Below are positions 1 to 10,616 of a DNA stretch of 64,000 nucleotides, in pieces. The position numbers and the translations under genes are program-made. Positions within the stretch are counted from its first letter, which is position 1. Every line of letters begins with the position of its first letter. Below the pieces are notes generated by a model. The model ran no database searches and was not told the DNA's origin. It saw only the letters and a list, made by a program, of their open reading frames with translations. Source of the stretch: Euglena gracilis (lineage: Eukaryota > Euglenida > Euglenophyceae > Euglenales); NCBI GenBank assembly GCA_039621445.1, contig CP154954.1, forward strand, positions 7,079,425-7,143,424, in the 5' to 3' direction.

Positions 1-715
1 TCAGCGACGTCCCTCGGCAGCTTCTTTGGATGATGCTTGCTCTGTTGAATTCCAATTGCTCCTTTTATCAACAGATTTTCCCCCCAACTGCAGCGCACAG
101 CAACAGATATATTTCTGATGACGCACTCTACACTCCACTTTTTTACATTCTGGACAATTCAGCCTTCTTTGCAGAGCTCTTCAACTTTAGTTCTGCAAGT
201 TCTGCAAGATGTGTTGTTCGCTGTAATGCTGGGTCAAAAGGGCCATCACCCCACCTCCACGGGGGAGGGACAAGGTCCGGGTCAGGAATAAGAGGGAAGC
301 AGCACTTATTTACGGGAACCCGTGGAGAAGTTCACCTTTCAAGGCTTTTCATAAACTTGTTTTGAACATGTTTTTCGGAAAACTGTAAACGTCCCCCATT
401 GTGCAACCTTTTTCTCAGGCCTCCAATCATTCACAGGAACCCGTGATCTGCCAACAGGGCAATATTATTCCAGAATTATTCCAGAACACCCTGGGACTTA
501 CAAATTTCCCGGAGATTATTTCGGCACAAAAATGAAAGAAATCGACCCAAATGGGGCAGCTTTCTGAGTGGGCAGACAGGCTGGGTCGCGGCTCGCAAGC
601 ATTGTTCTCCTGTACTTCTCCTGGCAGTCAATCGCCGAATTTTTTTTAGAAGACTGATGGAAACATTTTTGGCCTTTTAATCGCGGTGTGTCGGTCCCTC
701 CGGCGCCCTGCCAGG
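1..715. other. intron sequence of TRPV copy 1, no exon recognised
   Basis: Left edge of the window. The exon at 716 begins in the middle of a channel gene, so this is probably the preceding intron. Open frames here are short, have no codon bias and match none of the exons seen in TRPV copy 2. The intron ends at 708-715 with CTG plus five bases, the 3' end pattern used throughout the locus. Confidence 0.5.
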
Positions 716-818
716 GGCAGCTGGTGCTGCTGGGGCTCGTGGGGGACTTCCCATTCCGGGAATACCACGAGCACTTCAGCGGGGGCCGCATGATGCTCAT
801 CGGGCTGCTCTTTACATT
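716..818 (+). CDS. TRPV copy 1 exon: pore loop
   Basis: 103 nt, starting with 2 nt of a split codon and ending with 2 nt of the next. Encodes QLVLLGLVGDFPFREY, then a segment ending LIGLLFT, equivalent to the TRPV pore helix, selectivity filter (GLVGD against GMGDL in animal TRPVs) and start of S6. The matching exon in copy 2 (35595-35697) is also exactly 103 nt. The upstream intron ends CTG-CCAGG and the downstream one begins GCC-CAG. Confidence 0.88.
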
Positions 819-3800
819 GCCCAGGTCCACCGACAGCCGGATTTCCACAGCAACAGTCCACGGAAAGTTGGCTGCGTAGTGTGGCACGGAGGTGAGTTTC
901 TTGATATGCTCACCCTACGGGGGAGGTTGGTCTTCAAGGTTTTGCTGACAGGTCACGGGGGGATGGCTGTGCCGTTTGCGGAGTTGCACTCCACAGAGTG
1001 AATTCTGTTTCCACCCCCACCCCAAACAGGGTCCCCAAACAGGGTCTTATTGGGGGTGTCGCTTAAGCCTTATGGTACCCCATCCCCCGGGGGTTGGTCC
1101 AGCCAGCCAGCACCCTATTTCCCAGCCTCAGACCCCCTACCCCATCGACGTTTTATTTTTTCCCCAGCCGCTCAAAGGGCTGCCGGATGGTGATGGTTTT
1201 TTTTTTTGGCTTCCAAAGAGGTGCAAAATGGGCCAAAAAAGCAAAAATGGTCAGAAAAGAGCTGCACGGCAAATTTGGGTGTTTTCTTTCATAATTGACA
1301 GTTTTTTTTGGGGGAGGTAGCATTTCTGCTGTTTCGGTTGTTTTTTTGGTACTTGGTTTGACCCCCAGTCACGCTGACGTTCCAGCTGGAGAACCTGTGG
1401 GTCCATCAGCCTCTCGGCCCCGGTGCTGTGGCCCGAAGAGAGCCATACCTTTTTCCTCCGTCACGGTGGCGTTGGCTGTTCTTAGGGGGCGGTATCAAGC
1501 CAGGTGGGGGTTGGCACAGGTCCCCGGGTGAAGGAGGGGGGACTGCGCTACCTGCGTGAGGGTGGCGCGCACAGAGCATCTAGGTATCTCCTCCACCACT
1601 GTCAACCCGTAGGGCCCGACAGAGGGCCTAGCAAGGAAGATAGCAAAATCTATTTCGAAATTAGTGATGAATTTTTCAACCAGCTTGGGTCATGCTTTGC
1701 ATGCTTTTTGAACTGAGAGAGCTGAGTAACCCACCACCCGAATTTAAGACCCCCCTAAGCGCACTGGGTGGAAATTTTTCCTGGTGTTTCATTTCGTATC
1801 CAAATTTTAGGCGATAATATCGAGATATTTTGAATTTTTGAGACCAAAAAACCTACGAATCTTCACACCGATTTGCACTTTGATGGAATAAAGGATTTTA
1901 ACTGCTCTTGTGAAACCAAAAAAGCATCATGATTCTTTAGGTCAGTTTTAATCATGCAAAAACAAAATCACACCCGCCGAAGTTAGACCCCTGGACGTTT
2001 CCAGCAAATTTGGGCTTCTTTTAGGGGAGGGTATAGTGGCATGGAAAGGGGGTCACTTTTCTCAGCACTGCTGTATATGTGAAAATATGTGTACACATCC
2101 CCCTTTGGGCCTGCTGCCATACATTATTCTGGTTGTCATCCTGCTCCTCAACCTGCTCATCGCCATGATGGGCAACACGTACGCTGCGGTGCAAGAGCAG
2201 GCCGAGAAGCGGTGGTACCTCGAGCGGGCCAACCTCATGCCCAGGCGGCCTTTCCTGCCTCAAATCATACACGCACACGTGGACACACAACCGTGGAAAA
2301 AGGATGCTGTGTTAACATCTGAGGTTGGGGTGCAATAAAATTCATATTTTTTTGTTTGCCAGAAGAAGGCGAATTGTTCTCCCCAAGGTTGACCAATGGG
2401 TGCTGCTGGAGCACAGGGTTTAACAGGAATCTGGAAGCCATGGTGATGGCTTGTGGTGTACATTTATGCAGTTATGGGACGGGGAGGTCGGTGCCCCCCC
2501 CAAGAGGGAGGGGCGTCCGGGGGTGGGTTACCGTAGGAGGAGGTTCGAGCTCGAACGTTCGAGCTCGAACCTCCTCGAACGTTTTTGACCCTCCCCCTTC
2601 GAGGGGGGGGGGGGGGGGCTTAAAATCCTCCTCGAACGACATTCGAGGAGGATATCGATTCTCCTCGAACGACCTCGAACGACCTTCGTGGAGGATCTCG
2701 ATCCTCCTCGAACGACCTTAAACAAAATCTGGATCCTCCTCCTATGTATATGCATTCAGGTATCAGTTGCAAGTCTTTTTTTGGAGTTTGTTACCATGGT
2801 TCATTGTTCTTGATTCTGCTTGTTTGTTTGCTTTTTTCTTACGCAGGAATGCACTCATTCATAAATATTTTATTCAAAAAATATTCCCATACCGAGAGAA
2901 TTTCTGGGGTTATTAGAAGGAATAGGGGTAGGGTTAAGATTTCATCCCCGATGGTTGCAACCATCCCGCTCATCGTTGCTATATTTCCCTCTACAGGGTA
3001 CACAGCGAACCCAAAGAGTCGCCCAACTAGGGTTAAAAACATGGGGGGACCCGGGCGAGGCGCCGAAGGCGCCGAGCGAGGGTCCCCCCATGTGTACCCT
3101 GGGACCCTGGGACCCCCCCATGTGTACCCTGGGACCCTCGCTCAGCACCTTCGGCGCCTCGCTCGGGTCCCCCCATGTGTATTAACCCTAGTTTGGCGAC
3201 TCTTCGGGGTAGCTGGTACCCTGTAGGGGGAAATTTTCCACGCGTTTTAAAAGAAACATATTTTTTCTTATGCAGGAATGCCTTCATTCATATGCATTTT
3301 TGTTCAAAAATATTCCCATACCGAGAGAATTTCTGAGGTTATTAGAAGGAATAGGGGTAGGGTTAAGATTTCATCCCCAATGGTTGCAACCATCCCGCTC
3401 ATCGTTGCTATATTTCCCTCTACAGGGTACGCAGCGAACCCAAAGAGTCGCCCAACTAGTGTTAATGGGGGGGTAAAAGTAGGAGGAGGTTCGAGCTCGA
3501 ACGATCGAGTTCGAACCTCCTCGAACGTTTTTGAGCCCCCCCCCATTCGAGGGGGTGCTTAAAATCCTCCTCAAACGACCTCGAACGACCTTCGAGGAGG
3601 AGCTCGAACCACTTCGAACGACATTCGAGGAGGATCGAGATCCTCCTACTACTGTCCATCCCACTACCGTAACCCTCCCGGGCGTCCGGGACCATCCTGC
3701 TGCCCCCCTCACTGGATGCCCTGGGGCGGAACCGTCCTCTGCCCCGGGCGGCGTACGAGGCGGAGCACACGGTGGAGGCGATGCAGGAGCTGCGGAAGGC

Positions 3801-4215
3801 GTACGCCACGCCATTCGGCCAGCCCGACGCCGCCGTGACGCCGGACACCGAGTTCTGCCTGACCACCACCCTGCCGCAGGCCGTGGCTTTTCCCCCTCCG
3901 GTGAGTGGAAAGAAAGCCACCCTGCTCACATTCAGGGAAAAACGTAACACTGCCATATGACACGTACAACAGAACGCAATGCACACAAATGTTTTATTTG
4001 ATAGAATGGGCCCCGGAATGACTACTGACCATGGGTTTCTTGACGAATGCGAACACTGGCAAACACCTGCATGTTCACTGGGGGGTCAATGAGAGGAGAC
4101 GACGGGGTTTGGGTCGCCTGCCCCCGGGATGAGAGGTGGCCTGTCCCCGCGCTCCGAGGAATGGAAGACACCGCGGCGACCCTCTTTGTTCTCGTCTGAC
4201 CGCTTCAGCTGTTGA
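716..4215 (+). CDS. TRP vanilloid-like cation channel, copy 1, 3' part (gene span)
   Basis: Four exons (716-818, 2119-2238, 3747-3872, 4149-4215) encode the pore loop, S6, TRP box and C-terminal tail of a TRPV-type channel, a tetrameric membrane cation channel. The pore exon contains the filter-like GLVGDFPF, and S6 reads YIILVVILLLNLLIAMMGN, close to TRPV S6 (YVILTYILLLNMLIALMGE). The upstream exons (ankyrin repeats, S1-S5) lie left of the window. All three introns are nonconventional. They were placed by aligning with TRPV copy 2 at 23668-40386, and the frame is kept at each join. Protein identity to copy 2 is high up to the last exon, where the tails diverge. The copy is open as read; there is no sign that it is a pseudogene. 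Confidence 0.85.
819..2118 (+). other. nonconventional intron, TRPV copy 1
   Basis: 1300 nt. Starts GCC-CAG and ends CTG-CTGCC. CAGGTCC at the 5' end pairs with GGGCCTG at the 3' end (one G-U). Exon 1 ends '..tt' and exon 2 begins 'a tac', giving L-Y across the join; copy 2 gives the same residues from 'ct'+'g tac'. No GT-AG pair fits the frame. The interior shows no coding block: homopolymers and AT-rich text only. Confidence 0.8.
2119..2238 (+). CDS. TRPV copy 1 exon: S6 and TRP box
   Basis: 120 nt. Encodes the S6 helix followed by NTYAAVQEQAEKRWYLERAN, the region of the TRP domain helix after the gate (animal TRPV1: ..IWKLQRA). In copy 2 the same protein segment is cut by two extra introns into exons 36292-36322, 36855-36927 and 37571-37586, so this single exon fixes the borders of those introns to the base. 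Confidence 0.9.
2530..2750. repeat. palindromic intronic element, GGAGGA...TCCTCC ends
   Basis: Dense nested palindromes built on GTTCGAGCTCGAAC and CCTCGAACGA, with a C-tract/G-tract in the middle. The block starts GTAGGAGGAGG and ends CCTCCTCCTA, so the ends are inverted repeats. A related element sits at 3480-3655 in the same intron. Confidence 0.7.
2843..3035. repeat. direct repeat unit 1 (about 185 bp)
   Basis: Nearly identical to 3266-3462. Shared text runs from GCAGGAATGC to AGAGTCGCCCAACTAG. The two units lie inside one TRPV copy 1 intron with a large hairpin between them. Confidence 0.85.
2985..3240. repeat. large imperfect hairpin between the direct repeats
   Basis: The left arm (TACAGGGTAC ... 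AACTAGGGTTA ... ATGGGGGGACCC) is matched in reverse complement by the right arm (GGGTCCCCCCAT ... TAACCCTAGTT ... GTACCCTGTA). The left half contains GGCGCC-GAA-GGCGCC, a compact stem-loop that recurs in several elements of this window. Confidence 0.75.
3266..3462. repeat. direct repeat unit 2 (about 185 bp)
   Basis: Second copy of the unit at 2843-3035, with a few substitutions and small indels. It is followed directly by another palindromic element at 3480-3655. Confidence 0.85.
3480..3655. repeat. palindromic intronic element, second copy
   Basis: Same family as 2530-2750: AGGAGGAGGTTCGAGCTCG at the left, repeated CTCGAACGACC in the middle, GATCCTCCTACTAC at the right. The inverted ends and repeated occurrence suggest a MITE-like mobile repeat. 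Confidence 0.7.
3747..3872 (+). CDS. TRPV copy 1 exon: proximal C-terminus
   Basis: Encodes AAYEAEHTVEAMQELRKAYA, then PFGQPDAAVTPDTEFCLTTT. The preceding intron (2239-3746) starts GCC-CAG and ends CTG-CCCCG. The codon ATG is split across the join ('at'+'g') in both paralogs. In copy 2 a 1360-nt intron separates ..AVTRDT from EFCLTTT; here the two parts are continuous. Confidence 0.85.
3873..4148 (+). other. nonconventional intron found only in TRPV copy 1
   Basis: 276 nt. The 5' end has CAGGCC just inside the border and the 3' end GGCCTG-TCCCC, a perfect 6-bp terminal stem. Removing it joins TTL to RSEEWK, matching TTLRSGEWK, which is uninterrupted in copy 2 (39851-39976). Here CAG sits at +5, one base off the usual +4, because the shared G can belong to either side. 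A GTGAGT at 3901 could act as an alternative conventional donor. Confidence 0.7.
4149..4215 (+). CDS. TRPV copy 1 terminal exon (provisional)
   Basis: Encodes RSEEWKTPRRPSLFSSDRFSC and then TGA at 4213-4215. The first residues match copy 2 (RSGEWK); the rest does not. No counterpart of the copy 2 last exon (NDQVFEELNFWLHS..) was found downstream, so either copy 1 ends early or the tail exon was replaced. Confidence 0.5.
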
Positions 4216-5391
4216 ATAGGTAGCAAACAGTGGACGATGCCCAACAGTGAATGTGTCTGCAGTGAGTTTGCCGAAATGACTCTTTAAAGCTTTAGCCCAG
4301 GGGGAGCGTTGGGGCGAAGGGGTTCTCTACAGCCAGCTTTTTGACCCAGACCTGCAGGCAGGAAATCGTTGCGGGTTTATGCAGCAGCGCCGCAGCTTGG
4401 ACCACCAGTTCACATGGCACTTCTTAGGACATATCCGACAAACAATGTGGCTCGACGGGTAATTCAGCTTCAGATTTTCAGGACATTTGCGATTCGAGGT
4501 GCTGAATGTGTGGTATTTTTGAAGTGTTTTTATAAGGTTTGCCTTTGATAAGCGATATGATATTAGATAACAATTAATACTGGTTGTGAGCTAAACAATT
4601 TTCAGTTTTGAAAAAAAACTGCAGTTGCCCAGTTTTTCCATACCCAGCCAGGTGTGTCTGGCACAGGACATATGTTGCATCATCGGAACCTAGGGCTTCC
4701 ATATGTGTGTGGGGGAGAGCTCTGGCAGGAAAGTCGGAATTCTGACAGTTGTCTGGAGTCAAAATAGACACTCTTCATTTGCCACACCAGCCAATCAGGT
4801 TTTGCCACGACTTTTGGAAAGTGGGTTCCACCACAGTGTGGAACTGGGCACTCCTTTGGACTTGGTTTGTTCACATCAAATCATGAATGGCAAACCCCTG
4901 CAGATTTAGGTTCAGTTTGCCTCGCCCTCGGCCCAAGTGCTGAGCCACTGGCCCTAAGTCCATCCTGTCTCCCCCCATCCGATCACTTATCCTTACTTGG
5001 CTTCTGAGCCCCGATACCAACCGTTGCTGCACTGCCCGGGTGCATAGTGGCTGGGTCCGATCTCATTCACTCTGACACGCCTCCAGCTCCCCTTTGGGCG
5101 CCCCTGATAGCCCTCTACCAAAGCTGTGTAAATATCCACTGGCCCGAACGTAGCTTCTTCTTCTGACCACTCGGACATGCTTTTAATTGCCACCGATCTC
5201 TTACGTGATGCAAAGACACTGCACGCAATGCCTGCAGTGCCACACAGTGCATGGGGTTCCGAAGTATGTGTGCGTATATATACATACAATATACACATAT
5301 ATATTATACATATGTATATATATGTATATACATGTATTTACTTCGAAGTATATATATATATATACTTACACGTGTGTGTATGTATATATGC

Positions 5392-5468
<77 letters not shown>

Positions 5469-6607
5469 TATATATATAAATACATACATACACACACACA
5501 CACTTCGTGAGTATATATATAATATATCTACACTCAACCTGCTTATCCAAAATCTCCCTGGCAGTTATTTGCCAGAGGAAATTTTGGTGCACATTTTTGC
5601 ACGTAACAACACACTCCAGAGTGAGTGAGTGAGTGAGCGAGCGAGTGAGTGAGAGATGTGCAACACGTGCAAACACATGTTCAAAAATGTTATTTTTTAT
5701 CCCCTACAACACACTCAACTGTTCTCCGTTCTGTCCCATCACCATGCCGCAACCCCCCTGGCTTGCCAGATGATCAGAAATTTTGCACATTTACCCCATA
5801 ACCCAATATAGTGAGCGAGTATGTGGGACACGGGTCCCAACAATGTCCCAACACACACTGCCTTTTTTTTTTGTTGCCGAAATCCAAAATTGTCATTCGC
5901 ACCGCCGTTTTTTTTTGGCCTTTTTTTTTCAGCGTGGGGAGTTTTTTTTTTTTTATTTTACCCGGAGGTCTTTATGGGTCCAGGCGGGGGGGTGGGGCCC
6001 GATTTATCCCGCTTTTTAGGGAATATTATTATTGGACCGGCAGCGGCATCGGGGAGGGCTCCCGCTTAATTTTAGGAATCGGTCGGGCCGGATTCGTCCG
6101 GAAGTTCGGTCCCCCTTTTGGAAGATTTTTGAAAACGCCTTTTTGCTTAAAAATGCCCGAATTCGGCCTAAATTCGGCTTGAATTCGTCCGGAGCGCGGC
6201 CTAACTTCCCCCAAACTTCCTCAAAATGGGTGCCCTACAGCCCGCCGGCCACAACCCTAACCTTATCCCAATCCATAACCCCGACTTTCTCCTAAGGTTG
6301 GACCCGGGTCCCACCATACAACCCCCCCCCCCTACTCCCCACCACAGGACCCGTGGGTCCTACAGTGGGAGCTGCCTTTTATTCATACCTGAAGAGTAAC
6401 CCAAATCACCCCCCCCCCCCCGATTTTAGGTGCGGCGGGCCAGGCCAAAAATAGTTTCAGCAACACACCATCTTCAGGGGCACACCTCTTTTGACCAACG
6501 GGGGCAAGTACCGACCAACCGTACATATCAGGCAGTCATCAGGCAGACTGCTGTCCGTCACACCATAACTGCGGGGCAGCACCGTCTATTATCCCTTCTT
6601 TTTGCAG
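4216..6607. other. spacer without recognised genes
   Basis: Between TRPV copy 1 and the next exon series. It holds a TA/CA microsatellite (5270-5525), a short GAGT/GAGC repeat (5618-5655) and C/T-rich tracts. Some blocks (4990-5250) are compositionally even, but no frame shows coding bias and I recognise no tRNA or small RNA. Confidence 0.5.
5270..5525. repeat. TA/CA dinucleotide microsatellite
   Basis: Long alternating TATA with ACAC patches. The many overlapping open frames here are low-complexity artefacts. Confidence 0.95.
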
Positions 6608-6661
6608 GTGCACATCCCCGACCTCCACGCTGCAGCCACCTTGCGAGCCAGTTGCATGGCC
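6608..6661 (+). CDS. exon of unrecognised protein, gene B (1)
   Basis: 54 nt, in frame: VHIPDLHAAATLRASCMA. The 5' border is a textbook conventional acceptor (pyrimidine tract then GCAG at 6604-6607). The 3' border is nonconventional (AAC-CAG). The next intron (6662-7163) has the perfect end stem CAGGGC/GCCCTG and ends CTG-TGGCC. Third positions are mostly G or C, as in the certain exons of this window. Confidence 0.55.
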
Positions 6662-7163
6662 AACCAGGGCAGAGAAAATAGTTTGGTATGTTCTTTTTGG
6701 CTACATTTTCTTTTTGGTGCCATATGAGGCACATTGTGTAGGTTTTGTGGGTGGGTGGGTGTGGGTGTATTACCTGTGTGCCTGCTTGTCTGGGTGGCGT
6801 GTCTGTGTGCGGGCGTGGTGCGTGCGTGTGCGCGCGAGCACGCGCGCGTGTGTGCACACTTGTGTGTGTTTTCCTGTGTGCCGGAAAACACATTTTCTCA
6901 ACGGGGCGATTTTGCCCAAATCAGCGACCAACCCTGAGGGTCGACGCCAATGTTTTGGCACCGATGGCGGGGAACAAAGGACCATCCACCCACATAAATT
7001 CGCCGACAAATTCGCCCCAACAGCCTGGGAGGTCCAGTTGGCAGGCAATGTGCCTCCCACAGCCCGAGGGGGGGGGGTAGGCCAACGCGCTGTGCAGGGG
7101 GGGCGGTGCGTCCATCGCCCGGGGTCCGCCGATGTCCGCCGATGTCCTCCGCGCCCTGTGGCC

Positions 7164-7367
7164 GACCCCCCCGAGGGGGGCCCCCGCCCGGCCCTCGCCC
7201 GGCGGGCCGAGGCGGTGCTGCACAGCGCCCGCCTCGCAGCCCTCTCCGCGCAGCTCGCCCGCTGCCTCGCCCGCACCGCGGCCAGCGAGGCGCACTTCGC
7301 CCCGGAGCCGTCCCTGCCCGGGCCCCCACCGAGCACGGTTTGCTGTGTCGGCGCCAGCGGCAGGGTG
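7164..7367 (+). CDS. exon of unrecognised protein, gene B (2)
   Basis: 204 nt, phase 0 at both ends. Encodes an Ala/Arg-rich helix-forming segment (ARRAEAVLHSARLAALSAQL, then ARCLARTAASEAHFAPEP) followed by a Pro/Ser/Gly stretch. The downstream intron is short (7368-7633), begins GGC-CAGGG, ends CCCTG-CGGCG and keeps the frame. No domain is recognised. The alternating hydrophobic pattern suggests an amphipathic helix or short coiled coil. Confidence 0.6.
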
Positions 7368-7633
7368 GGCCAGGGTGACGGTGGGGCTGTCGGGGTCCCG
7401 GAGCGTCAGCACGCTGTGGAGTTGCCGCGGGATTCGCCAGAGTTCCCCGCGCCAGCTTTTTGAGGATGGGAAGGTTTCTTTTGAGCATAATATTCCTTTT
7501 GGGCAAAAAGGCGTACCCCAAACTCTCTCAAAGGCACTCTTCAAGAGTACAGATGTGCACTGTTCCACACCGCCCCTCTCACGGAAGGACGGCCAAGAGT
7601 GTGTAGTGTCGGCCCGTGCCGCCCCCTGCGGCG

Positions 7634-7834
7634 GACCTCGGGGAGCAGCTGCGGGGGCTGGCGGCGCTGCTGCGGACGGCGGAAGTGCGTCTCAAGCAGT
7701 TGCCGGCGCTCTGTGCGCGGCTGGCGGCGGCGGAGATGGAGGCGGAGGACTTGCGGGGCCAGCTGGAAGTCGCCCTTCGGCGGCACCGGCGCAAGGGGCC
7801 GCGGACGCTGGGGAAGGCCCTGGAAGGGCGATTG
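7634..7834 (+). CDS. exon of unrecognised protein, gene B (3), coiled-coil-like
   Basis: 67 codons: begins DLGEQLRGLAALLRTAEVRL and continues KQLPALCARLAAAEMEAEDL, then RGQLEVALRRHRRKG. The regular spacing of Leu/Ala with charged residues fits a coiled coil. It sits between two nonconventional introns; the following one has a 9-bp perfect terminal stem (CAGTCAGGG/CCCTGACTG). Function unknown; there is no catalytic motif. Confidence 0.65.
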
Positions 7835-8538
<704 letters not shown>

Positions 8539-8658
8539 CTGCTTGCACCTTTTTTCCCATCCCCATCCCCAAAACCCGGTTTGCCAAATGCATTTCTCCG
8601 CAAAGGATTTAGAACATTTTTCTTTGTTTACGACCACCAAATAGCGTTGAAGAAATAG
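8539..8658 (+). CDS. possible exon of gene B (4)
   Basis: Its start is set by the 9-bp intron stem. The frame continues in phase 0 (LLAPFFPSPSPKPG..) to TAG at 8656-8658. Codon use is less GC-biased than in the preceding exons, so it may be shorter than shown, with a possible GT donor at 8579. Low certainty. Confidence 0.35.
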   Translation: MLAPFFPSPSPKPGLPNAFLRKGFRTFFFVYDHQIALKK

Positions 8659-8679
8659 TTGGAATGGTTTGTGTCGAGG

Positions 8680-8920
8680 AGACGGTGTGGGGCCTTCCGA
8701 GCATCTGTCGCACTGGAGCCGTTGCCCGGCCCGGACCTCTTCCCCGGCCGCCCCCCGCAACCCGGCTCCGCAACCGCCAATGGCTGCCGGCCCCTGCCGG
8801 CGGGGCGGCCACATTGCAACGGCGGCAGCCCGTGCGGCAGCCCGTGCGTCGCGGCCTCAGCACCGTCAGTGCCGTCGCCACCGGACTACGCTCTGCGCCG
8901 CCCCCTCCGCACAGGGTTCC
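8680..8920 (+). other. GC-rich probable coding block, frame unresolved
   Basis: High GC and codon-like periodicity. Two + strand frames are both open with G/C third positions: one with RRQPVRQPVRRGLSTVSAV, the other with SAPSVPSPPDYALRRPL. Probably an exon of the same region as gene B; neither frame is recognised. Confidence 0.35.
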
Positions 8921-9011
8921 GTGAGAACGGCCTGGATTTTGCATTGGTTTGCCAGCAGTTGGGGCAGAGGGTGGGGTTGTCGTTGGGTTCCTAGATGTGG
9001 CTGGATGGCTC

Positions 9012-9045
<34 letters not shown>

Positions 9046-9189
9046 TCAATGCCCTCAAGTCATCCCTTTCAAAGAATTTCGGATTCCGGACACAACCAGA
9101 AGGCAGCATCCCCAAAACTTGCACTGAAGAAACAAATTCTGACAAATACCCCCGGGCTCAGAACAAAAACCTGCCAAAATGCCATTTAT

Positions 9190-9396
9190 GGCATTTTTTT
9201 TGAGCGTACTCTTGTCAAAATTGCCCAAAAATTTGACCAGTTTTTCTTGGGGTTCCCAGTTGTCGTCCGACGTTTTTTGGACCCGTTGTCATGGCAATTT
9301 TTTTGAGCGTAACCTTGTCAAAATCGCCCAAAAATTTGACCAGTTTTTCTTGGGGTTCCCAGTTGTCGTCCGACGTTTTTTGGACCCGTTGTCTAA
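9190..9396. repeat. tandem direct repeat, 103-bp period, two copies
   Basis: GAGCGTA..CTTGTCAAAAT through TTTTTTGGACCCGTTGTC occurs twice, beginning at about 9202 and 9305, with only a few mismatches. Noncoding by context. Confidence 0.9.
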
Positions 9397-10574
9397 CGCC
9401 CCCCCCCCCTCCCGTCGGAGGACACCCTTTTTTAGTAAAAACGAATTGTCCAGCGACCCCCCCCCCCGTGGGGGATAGGGTTACCGGACACTGGACATAG
9501 GAGGGGTACAATATATGTGCCGAAGAAATGTGTCTGTGCTTATGTGCCCGTGTCAGAAAAACTTTGAAATATGCCTTCAGATGGCCAGGTGTTGCCCCTC
9601 CAGTCCTGTGCCAGACTAGTGTATTCCTTTTGGAAACCCCCACCCTCAAAAAACCTTTGCCGCACAGCATCTTGTCTTCTTATGTGCATAAAATATTTTC
9701 AAGATGTTCATTATCGTTGTGGATGTTTTGTGCATGCATTTGATGGGCTTCCACACAACTGCGGCATCACCTGCATCCCCTCCCCCCGGCATTGACCCTC
9801 CCCTCTGTGTCATCAAACCGTATTTATGCAATTGACTCGGGGCAGAAATGCCAAGAAACCCCGTAATGCAGTTTCTATGGGTAGTTTTGCCGTAGAAAAA
9901 TCGTTCCGCGGCGTTTATTCCCACTGAAATGGAGTAGAATTTGAAGTGGACGCCCCCCCCTCCCCCAAGCTCGCACTTTTCAAACACCACCCTTTGTGTG
10001 TAACCCGATTCATCAACTCACTAGCTTGCCACACGTGCATAGGGTTTGCAGTTCTCACGCGGCCCCTGACCCTAGCCGCTGCATTCCCTTTCCAACATCC
10101 AGCCGATGATCTCATCCAAGACTGGGCCTGCCTGCCAGCTCGCCGTACAGTCTTTGGCGATGAGGGCATTAAAATTGCTGTGTGCAATGGTGGCAAAAAT
10201 TCTAAACCAGGGGCATTTGACGTTGTGATTGATCTCGCTTTGTTGTTTTATTGTAGGTTTTGTGCCTCTCCATCGGGAATTATTGCATTTTCCAAAAGAA
10301 GACTCCCAAAAATGAGAGATAGGACCCCCGCACAAAGAAGAATGAACACCCGATTTTCAGCAAAAAAAACACCAAAAAATTAAATTGTTGGACCTTTTTT
10401 TGGACCTTCCAGCGTGATATCTTTTCGGTGTGAAGTTTCGCTTACTAACCCAGAAAATGGCCCCAAGCTGGGTGGACAAATCAAGGTGGACAACAATCAC
10501 AGTAATAATAATGATTTTTTTTTGAAAATGTGTTTCATTGATTATTTTCTTGAATTTTTTTTTTGGAAACTAAG

Positions 10575-10616
<42 letters not shown>

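Noticed and set aside
4990-5250. Evenly composed block as a structural RNA gene
   Set aside because: No tRNA arms, 5S boxes or snRNA motifs could be recognised.
6714-7463. 249-codon open frame as one continuous gene
   Set aside because: Most of its left part is a GT-rich intron; only 7164-7367 shows exon-like codon use and border signals.
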